In this document: positions 57,597 through 64,000 of the stretch, in pieces
Numbering within the stretch: the first letter of the stretch is position 1
Layout: every line of letters begins with the position of its first letter
Assembly (NCBI GenBank): GCA_917880885.1
Contig: OU862927.1
Span: 20,167,450 to 20,231,449, forward strand
DNA: 64,000 bases
Source: Limnephilus marmoratus
Taxonomy: Eukaryota; Arthropoda; Insecta; Trichoptera; Limnephilidae
Direction: 5' to 3'
Translations under genes and position numbers: made by a program
The notes under the pieces: generated by a model
The model's database searches: none
Seen by the model: only the letters and a program-made list of their open reading frames with translations
What the model was told of the DNA's origin: nothing

Positions 57597-57841
57597 ACAG
57601 AACTAATTTAAAAATAGACATATATATATAGGTAATAGAGAAAAATAATCGACATAAACAATAATAAAATTAGAAAGAAAATGATGTTTAAGGGACGAGG
57701 GGTAATATAGAACAATTAAAAAATTTTTAAAAGGGGAATAGATTTAATAATGGGTCATTTAAAAACAATTTTTGATTATTAATAATATTTAAATTTGCAT
57801 TAACACTCTTTCTAATCTCTAAAATTTCTAATTTGTCCAAC

Positions 57842-58063
57842 TTTTGTCAAAGTTTCTCGGAGTTTGCCAACCATTTAATAGAAACTAGTCATACCTTTAA
57901 TTTTAACAGTGGAATAGAATTAATTCATTGTAATGTCAATGGCATTCAGTTGGACAAATTAGAAATTTTAGAGATTAGAAAGAGTGTTAATGCAAATTTA
58001 AATATTATTAATAATCAAAAATTGTTTTTAAATGACCCATTATTAAATCTATTCCCCTTTTAA
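57842..58063 (+). pseudogene. Penelope-like GIY-YIG endonuclease, C-terminal part
   Basis: Frame FSEFANHLIETSHTFNF ... IELIHCNVNGIQLDKLEILE ... NNQKLFLNDPLLNLFPF, stop at 58061-58063. The pattern S-x-F-A-x-H-L-I-E-T-x-H, then L-D-x-L-E-x-x-E-I, ending L-L-N-L, is the C-terminal end of Penelope-like ORFs. The RT and catalytic GIY-YIG residues are absent upstream because of truncation. Confidence 0.7.
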
Positions 58064-58410
58064 AATTTTTTTAATTGTTCTATATTACCCCTCGTCCCTT
58101 AAACATCATTTTATTTCTAATTTTATTATTGTTTATGTCTATTATTTTTCTCTATTACCTATATATATATGTCTATTTTTAAATTAGTTCTGTCAAAACC
58201 CTGAACATGTCGGTTTTATAAACAATAAAAGTGGTAAAAACGAAGTAATCTATTAATTTCAATCATAATGGTGCCACAAAATAAGTTTGCTGTGTTAGAA
58301 GAATTAATATTTATTTCATTGTATGGATGAACCCAAAATCTTCTAGCAGATCGTTTTTTATGCTTAGAATAAAGATGAAGAAGAACAATATTGTCTTCAT
58401 TGCTATTCAC

Positions 58411-58525
58411 TTGACATCATATTAACTCCAAGGCTGCACATGAAAAAATGATCAAGTTCTGTATATTTCAGGTAGCGCCGTGTACGGAAACCAGCATTAA
58501 AGGGTAGCATATCGGTAGGCTAGTT
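58411..58525 (+). repeat. ~115-bp direct repeat, copy 1
   Basis: TTGACATCATATTAACTCCA to CAGCATTAAAGGGTAG matches 58916-59030. Contains GTAGCGCCGTGTACGG, inverted at about 58650. Confidence 0.7.
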
Positions 58526-58772
58526 TTGTGTGTGTCATACTCACTTTAGCTAAGTGCCTCCGTACGTGACGCTACTTACAAACTACTCGATCCTCGTGAG
58601 CGTATCATACGCGCCGATCGTAAGTACCTCCTGTACGATTTTGATGGTCCCGTACACGGCGCTACGCGACGGCTGTCGGTTTCCAATCTGTTGCGCAATA
58701 CCGACGGTGCTGATCGCATGTGACGTATCGCATCATTTGTGTCTGATACTTATTCGTTTAACGTTTGACAGA

Positions 58773-58905
58773 AATGGCGTCGGAACATGGAAGTAATGTT
58801 AGATTTGTTCTGGAAGTGGAAAAAATGCGTGTTTACCAGAATTACTTTACCAGAATATGTAAGAAAGGAGAAGGCATGGATTGATGTTGGAAAAAAAGTC
58901 ATTTG
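58773..58905 (+). pseudogene. MADF-like N-terminal fragment, copy 2
   Basis: Frame MASEHGSNVRFVLEVEKMRV then, shifted, YQNYFTRICKKGEG. It matches 57331-57455 at the DNA level (TTTGTTCTGGAAGTGG, AATATGTAAGAAAGGA). Truncated. Confidence 0.4.
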
Positions 58906-58915
58906 AAGACATCGC

Positions 58916-59030
58916 TTGACATTGTGTTAACTCCACGGCTGCACATGAAAAATGATCAAGTTCAGTATATTTCGGGTGGCGCCGTGTACGGAAACCAGCA
59001 TTAAAGAGTGGTATATCTGCAGGGTACTTG
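58916..59030 (+). repeat. ~115-bp direct repeat, copy 2
   Basis: See 58411-58525. Together the two copies bracket the second MADF-like fragment. Confidence 0.7.
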
Positions 59031-59256
59031 TGGTTGCGTCACAATTACGCAGAACGGAGGGCCTAACTTTCATTGCTCAGCTGCTCTCATAGCCTGTGCA
59101 GTTTGGTTGAAGCTTGGTGATAGTCGAAGCATTTCCATGCCATATCTCATTGTTTCTCTTATCTAGCAGTGGTTGGCACATCTCTTGATTATTTTTATTG
59201 ATATCTGAATAAAATTCATGGAAATAATAAAATATAATAATGGTTTAAATTTCCAG

Positions 59257-59401
59257 CACAACAGTGAGGGCCCCCACCCTACTGCCCATGTTCCCCGCCT
59301 ACTACATCTTCAACAGTCTCCTCTGCCTGCTGCTGGTCCTGCATGTTATCTGGACCTGGCTCATCCTCAAGGTGGCCTATAAGGCCCTGGCTGCTGGCCA
59401 G
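59257..59401 (+). CDS. schlank: Ceramide synthase, exon with the last membrane span
   Basis: The exon is 145 nt; it begins with the last base of a split Ser codon and ends in phase 0 at CAG before GTGAGA. It encodes TTVRAPTLLPMFPAYYIFNS, then the last strongly hydrophobic run (LLCLLLVLHVIWTWLILKV) and AYKALAAGQ. In the family, the short loop before this span influences acyl-chain preference; here that loop lies around the exon 3/4 junction. I cannot predict chain length from it. Confidence 0.95.
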
Positions 59402-59910
59402 GTGAGATTGTGCATTTAATCATTATTTATTTTTAAACCTTTTATGCCCGATATTTCAGTTGTCTTTTAATAACACAGGTACGCCTCATGCGTGTCTAGT
59501 AATGTTACATTGTCGTGAAAACAAGCTTTTGGGTTCGAGTGGTTAAGCTAACAGAGACATTTACATTCTAAGTTGCTATCGGGCAGGTAACGTGACATAA
59601 TCGGACAGTTTTCTCTAAAGTACATTTGCAGTGAACCCCCGTAAAAAATATAACAAAATAAGACAACTTGTATTATAATTTTATCAAACTTTAATCAAAG
59701 TATTGAGACGTGGTTCAATTTGACCTCAAGCGAAAGTGAACCTTGAGGTGGTTGAAACGTAAAGGGCAGAGTGGTCGTTTTTCGCATCAAGGCAAAAGTG
59801 AGCTGTCAAAAAAGTGACAGCACACCATTCAAATTCCATGCTAAAAAATCCACCCATTCGAATGATACTTGTACTGCCCAAGGGCGAGTCTGAAATTAAA
59901 CCTAAATCCC
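59402..59910. other. schlank: Intron stretch, nothing recognised
   Basis: Begins with the GTGAGA donor. A short GTGAGCTGTCA..TGACAGCAC hairpin-like pair lies near 59800. No coding. Confidence 0.45.
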
Positions 59911-61270
59911 ATAGGGGGTGAAATGCAGATCCCGCCAATGTCAGGGAATTTAATAAAAATGCACTTTCTAGATGAGAAAAGTGTGGAGAAGTTGAATAAA
60001 AAAGAAATTAAGGTGCGCTCGGCAAAATTGAGGGAGATACAGCCGTTTAAAGTATGAATAAAATGTCACTTCGTGAACTGATACTACGCCATTTTGTTAC
60101 TGTTATGTTGGTATCTCAGACTTGATACTAACGAAGCTAGATACGATTGTAGCGTACTTCGTGGGATATATAATAAGGCGCGTAATTATGAAAAACAGAA
60201 TTAATAATGGTAATTTTTGGAGATCGCTGGCAACGGTTAATATGCACAGTGGAAAATATTTCATTCTAAATTTCGATTACGTAAAACTAAAATTAGCTTT
60301 CGTCTTGTGAGATTGTACGCCAGAATCACAAACCATGTTACACAAACCTAGCGTAGCCGCCAAACTATTTGAAAACAGGGATGTTTTTCTTGCGTTGACG
60401 CGAGTAAGCGTTATAAAGGGGCACTTTCTTTTGTATCACAAACCATGTTTAGTGTAGTCTTAGGTTAGGTTACTTTAATTTGGAAGGTGAAAAACAGTTT
60501 AAAAAATCGTTGAAAAAAAGTCCGCTAGACAAATTTCTCATGTATCTCGCGAAATCGGCTTCAATCGTGTCTAGCTGTTGTTTGCATCAGGTCAGGGATA
60601 CCAACATTATGGTGACAATTGGTAAAATGGCGGGTGGGTTGTCAATAGATTGGCGAAGTGAAATTTTACTTTTTTTTTTTTTTTTTTTACAGTGAATACC
60701 GCACAAGAATCTCAACTGCTCCCGTCTGGAGCCAGTGAGACTATGGCATCCCCAATTGGGGTATGTTGTGAGGCTGAAGGTAGCGGGGAGGGGAAGGAGG
60801 TGGGGAAGAGGAAGGTTGGGAAGTACCTGGCTATTCAGATCTGGTCACTAAACACGGCTAAAGCCATTTTTAAGCAACGTTTCAATTCTGAATGGTGGTC
60901 TTACACCAGGGCGATACTGATAGTATCTTCCACTCTGGAATAACGCAATTGCAAATTAATTACTTACAAATTAATGGCAAATTTTTTTTTATTGCTTTCC
61001 GCGCTTTCTTTCACCTTCCAGATTAAAGTTCTCCACTTAAAACGCGGTAAAAACATCGTTTTCGACATAAACTTAACATTGGCAATGGCGTAGTATGGTT
61101 CACGAAGTGACATTTTATTCATAATTTAAACGGCTGTATCTCCCTCAATTTTGCCGAGCGCACCTTAATTTCTTTTTTATTCAACTTCTCCACACTCTTC
61201 TCATCTAGAAAGTGCATTTTTATTAAATTCCCTGACATTGGCGGGATCTGCATTCCTCCCCCCATAGGTG
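59911..61270. mobile_element. Foldback element, ~190-bp arms
   Basis: Left arm 59911-60101 and right arm about 61083-61270 are inverted (AATGCAGATCCCGCCAATGT, GCACTTTCTAGATGAGAA, GCGCTCGGCAAAATTGAGGG). SINE copy 8 lies between them. ATCACAAACCATGTT repeats at 60326 and 60436. No transposase seen. Confidence 0.75.
60670..60940 (-). mobile_element. SINE family A, copy 8 (5' truncated)
   Basis: T run 60670-60688; body to CTTCCACTCTGGAA, no head. Close to copies 1 and 6 in sequence, so young. Confidence 0.85.
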
Positions 61271-62275
61271 CGTTCTGAAATCAGCACCTATGGGACCTTC
61301 ATTCATATCTCTTAGTGACAAAAACATACAGTGCCAGAGTGGTAGACTTGCAAACCTTGATAGGTAGTGTAAAATTATTTTTTAATAATCATTATTAGCC
61401 TGTCAAAAGCCAGGAAAAACACAGAAATTCCCTAACAAAACACCACTTTGAATTTTGAATTGAATGTTTTGTGGATTAATTTTGAGCTATCGTATATTTT
61501 ATTGACCGAAACACATTTTCGTCAAGTATCAAGCATCAGACTTTGACAGAAAGAATTGTGGCAAATTTGACATTTCGATGCCACAGATAAAATCATTTAA
61601 AAATATTCTGGGGTTTCAGGGTGAATGAAATTTTTGCCTATTTCCTGGGCAAATGTTGGCGCAAGCGATTCTGACCTTGTCCTTCATACAAATGTCCGGC
61701 AAATAACAGGTTAACTCACAAGTAATTGCCAAAGTTGTGTCTAAAATCATGAAAAATTGATTTCTTTAATTACCTGAATTTTATAACTTAAAACATAAAT
61801 AAATAAAGTAGCTCAAATTTTATTAGATGTCTGCAAAAACTTTTGGTTAAAAAATAAATTTTTATTTTGGCCTCGAGCCAAAATTAAATTTTGCATGAAA
61901 AGGGCTGCGCAGTCGTTCTTCTACATTCTTATGTTTTTTATTCAAATAAGTTACTTACTGAAGATGTTAATTTTTTATATAAACCCGGACTTATCTAAAA
62001 ACCTCGTAGCACCGATCTGTCAGTTTGTCTGATCTAATCTGACATCTCGTATAAAAGACCATTATCCATGAAACCTTGTGTAACAGAAAAGAGGCCAAGC
62101 GACATTAACCTTTTATTTTCCCATTTAATCATTTTGTGAATAAATTTGGGAGGTTTTTGCAAAATGTCTTAAGGCCAAAACGCTAAAACATCTTCGTTTC
62201 TGTGTTAAATATAATACTGTGGTTATGTTCAAAGATAAATTGAATTGACGGAGAATCAGATTGAATCCTTCGGTT
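61271..62275. other. Intron stretch with one shared dispersed repeat
   Basis: 61503-61697 shares GACCGAAACACATT, GGTGAATGAAA and CAAGCGATTCTGACCTTG with 43908-44165 (other spacing). Class unknown. Confidence 0.45.
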
Positions 62276-62858
62276 TGTGGCGGCCCTGCTACATTATCAT
62301 AAATCTGTGGCAGCCCTGCACCACGCAGCGACTAACGAACAAGCTAGAAGCTACGATGGTATCAAGTTTCGCTGATAAGCGAATTCCAGACGCTCGGCGA
62401 TAAATGCTGACCTTCGAATCTTTACCGGAACCGTCTCGAAGATTCTCTACAGCGCAAGCATCTATATAAACAATGCACCTGACGCCTACCAGTCAGTCAG
62501 TACTGAACTCACCGCGATACGAATCGCAGGCCTCACGATGGCCTAGTCTTACCACGGGTCGCGACACGCGTCGCCAGCTTCTCAATGGATCTCCCATACT
62601 TCCAGAAGCCTCCACCCGCACAACACCGAACTCATCCTGGAATACTATTGAAGATCCGAGATCTTCGCTTCCAGAGGACAACGAAGGACCAGCCAGTTAT
62701 ATCGAGACGCTACTTCTACTTTCCTTAAAGATCAGCACTCAGTGTTAATTCTACTTTGGTAATCTGTGTAACATGTTCAATTAAATAAACGGAGATCAAG
62801 ACGAACATCTTTAATTCACATCTCTACCAATCTTCCCAAAGGTTTAAAACAACATTTA
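62276..62858 (+). mobile_element. Possible LTR (solo or orphan)
   Basis: Starts TGTGGCGGCCCTGC and has a TATATAAA box (62463-62470), then CAGTCAGTCAGTACTG as an initiator-like site and AATAAA at 62784-62789. ATTGGAGGTGGACAC follows at about 62869, where a primer-binding site would be expected. GC-richer than its surroundings. The 91-codon frame 62473-62748 is probably chance. No second LTR or target duplication found. Confidence 0.4.
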
Positions 62859-63009
62859 TACCGCAATTATTGGAGGTGGACACATTTATTTCGCTTTTCC
62901 TAATTTTTTTCAATATTCTCCAATTTGAGTTGCAAGTTGGGATGCCATAGTTCCACTGGCTCCGAGATGCGGTCTTTAATTTTTGAAATAGGGTCCTAAA
63001 TTTTGCCCG

Positions 63010-63470
63010 TGTAATGGAGCATCTTTATTGGTTTTCTTCTCCAGTCAGTTTCTCATTGCTGATGATCGTAACACTTGCTCCAATATCCATGGTGGACGAG
63101 GACTGTCCTGCGCTCGCGGTTCTGCACTGCGTGGAGAGCTGCGGACACCGATGTACCAGACGCCAGTGATGTGATAATTGGTCACTCCAGCGCAATGGTG
63201 ACCTTCTTCTGCCTAACACTTTGCCAGTGATTATGAGTTTCTCCAAGTTGGAGTCCTCAGTTTGGCAAACAATGTGTCTAAAGTATCTCAAGATACATTA
63301 TAGGCACATAGTTAAAAGATTGTGGATGCCTAGCTCTTCCAGAATGGACACATTTGTGCGTCTGGCTGTCTATGGAATTCTAAGCATTTTACTCCAGCAC
63401 CACATTTCGAGGGTTCTGTTTTCTTTGGTTGGCTCTTAGTGTCCATGTTTCCACACCATACAGAAATATG
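63010..63470 (-). pseudogene. LINE ORF2 C-terminal fragment
   Basis: Minus frames read LEMWCWSKMLRIP.TARRTN, VSILEELGI, LRYFRHIVCQTEDSNLEKLI, ITGKVLGRRRSPLRWSDQL. This is the post-RT tail common in RTE-like elements (M-W-C-W-R-R-M-L-R-I-P-W-T-x-R-R-T-N; L-R-Y-F-G-H-I; G-K-V-x-G-x-R-x-x-G-R-x-P-x-R-W). Stops and frameshifts present. Confidence 0.7.
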
Positions 63471-63580
63471 GGGAAAATCATTATTGGTTATTTGAAACTA
63501 AATTAATACAACGCAAGTTGTAGAAAAAATCCTCATCTTATTGTGCCTTTTAATTTACGCATTATTTCTTATTTTTTCAG

Positions 63581-63790
63581 ATGGAGGGTGACATCAGGAG
63601 TTCCAGCTCCGAGCTGTCAGACAGTTCGGCAACGGCATATGCCAAGTCCGGTCAGAACAACGTCAAGAACCACTCCAATCACTCCTCGGGCGCGGAGAAC
63701 CGCCACAAGACAGTGGACGGCAATGGCACCAGCAGTCACAACAGCACCCCTAACAAGCGGTCCGCCAATAAAACCAACAAGGTGGAATAG
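63581..63790 (+). CDS. schlank: Ceramide synthase, last coding exon (Ser-rich cytosolic tail) and stop
   Basis: The exon has 69 codons and a TAG at 63788-63790; its acceptor follows a TTATTTTTTCAG tract. It begins MEGDIRSSSSELSDSS, the acidic Ser-rich motif found at the C-terminus of animal ceramide synthases. In mammals, casein kinase 2 phosphorylates that motif and raises activity; here that is inference from likeness. The rest is low-complexity Asn, Ser, His and Lys and ends NKRSANKTNKVE. The ATG at its start is an internal Met, not a start codon. Confidence 0.93.
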   Translation: MEGDIRSSSSELSDSSATAYAKSGQNNVKNHSNHSSGAENRHKTVDGNGTSSHNSTPNKRSANKTNKVE

Positions 63791-64000
63791 TCCGCCTTTG
63801 GACGGCTGTTCCTGTGGTTTTAGTGGTCTAACACCCAACTAAGGGTCTAACCCCCCCATGTGATGATACGAGGTCTAGGTGAAGGAGAAGGATGAGTGTA
63901 TAGTGAATAGACTATCAACTGAACATGTGCCTGCTAATATCCGATTGATGATTGTGAATTGAGCGTCCGAATAAATATTATGAATGCGCCGTCGTTTTAG
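63791..64000 (+). other. schlank: Ceramide synthase 3' UTR with poly(A) signal
   Basis: The sequence downstream of the stop has no long frame. AATAAA at 63970-63975 is a standard poly(A) signal, so cleavage would fall near or just beyond the window end. A second, more distal site cannot be excluded. Confidence 0.75.

Larger units (their letters stand above)
57506..58262. mobile_element. Penelope-like element remnant in inverted-repeat form
   Basis: Arms 57506-57841 and 57949-58262 are near-identical inverted repeats around a 107-nt centre. On +, the centre and right arm encode a GIY-YIG endonuclease C-terminus (57842-58063), followed by the element's 3' region. The left arm is the same 3' region inverted. 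It bears a hammerhead ribozyme match (57550-57596 on minus), which is deleted from the right arm. Inverted 5'-truncated copies are usual for Penelope-like elements. Confidence 0.75.

Noticed and set aside
62473..62748. 91-codon frame MHLTPTSQSVLNSPRYESQA...
   Set aside because: It starts just after a TATA box and ends before AATAAA in an LTR-like block; no domain recognised, and LTRs commonly give such chance frames.

Overview
The window is nuclear DNA of an arthropod, almost certainly an insect. It is AT-rich, intron-bearing and packed with eukaryotic transposable elements. The order cannot be fixed from this sequence; the mix of Helitron, RTE-like, piggyBac-like and tRNA-headed SINE copies would suit Lepidoptera or Coleoptera, but that is a weak inference.

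Only one host gene is visible: the 3' part of a ceramide synthase gene (Lag1/longevity-assurance family, schlank in Drosophila) on the + strand. Five coding exons lie at 18828-19049, 48368-48589, 54358-54476, 59257-59401 and 63581-63790. All introns are GT-AG and all phases join, giving 918 nt, or 305 residues plus a stop. The visible protein starts inside the homeobox-like domain, runs through the Lag1 motif with its His-His pair, and ends in a Ser-rich cytosolic tail. The first exons (roughly 80-100 residues by comparison with the family) lie upstream of the window. A poly(A) signal is at 63970.

Everything else is intronic or upstream sequence, mostly mobile-element debris. 1-18.8 kb: a tRNA-headed SINE, a Tigger/pogo-like MITE (3568-3940), a hAT element with a perfect 8-bp duplication (3985-5027), a piggyBac-type MITE nested in a Harbinger-type MITE (5257-5814), Helitron and RTE-like pieces, and a 4.9-kb PIF/Harbinger relic (10196-15094). 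That relic carries remnants of both a transposase and a Myb/SANT-like partner gene, and contains a 91-bp-arm palindrome with hammerhead ribozyme boxes. A 623-bp element with perfect ends and an 8-bp duplication (17100-17722) follows.

Intron between the first two visible exons (29.3 kb): two more members of the 623-bp family, a mariner C-terminal fragment, a long palindrome (21.6-22.0 kb), LINE 3' ends, a broken hAT transposase tail, an AT-rich stretch, a duplicated minisatellite whose unit carries the palindrome CAAGTATACTTG (34.7-37.0 kb), several MITEs and a LINE reverse-transcriptase C-terminus (39.9-40.7 kb). The next intron holds a five-layer nest (SINE, MITE, hAT, LINE, Helitron; 49.4-54.1 kb). 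The fourth has a complete but dead Tc1/mariner-type transposon (55336-56665) and a Penelope-like element in inverted-repeat form with a GIY-YIG tail and a good hammerhead ribozyme match (57506-58262). The last has a foldback element, an LTR-like block and another LINE fragment.

The strongest leads are the two hammerhead-bearing inverted structures, the nested stack, and a SINE body attached to two different tRNA-like heads. All coordinates were read by eye; edges of diverged repeats may be off by tens of bases.
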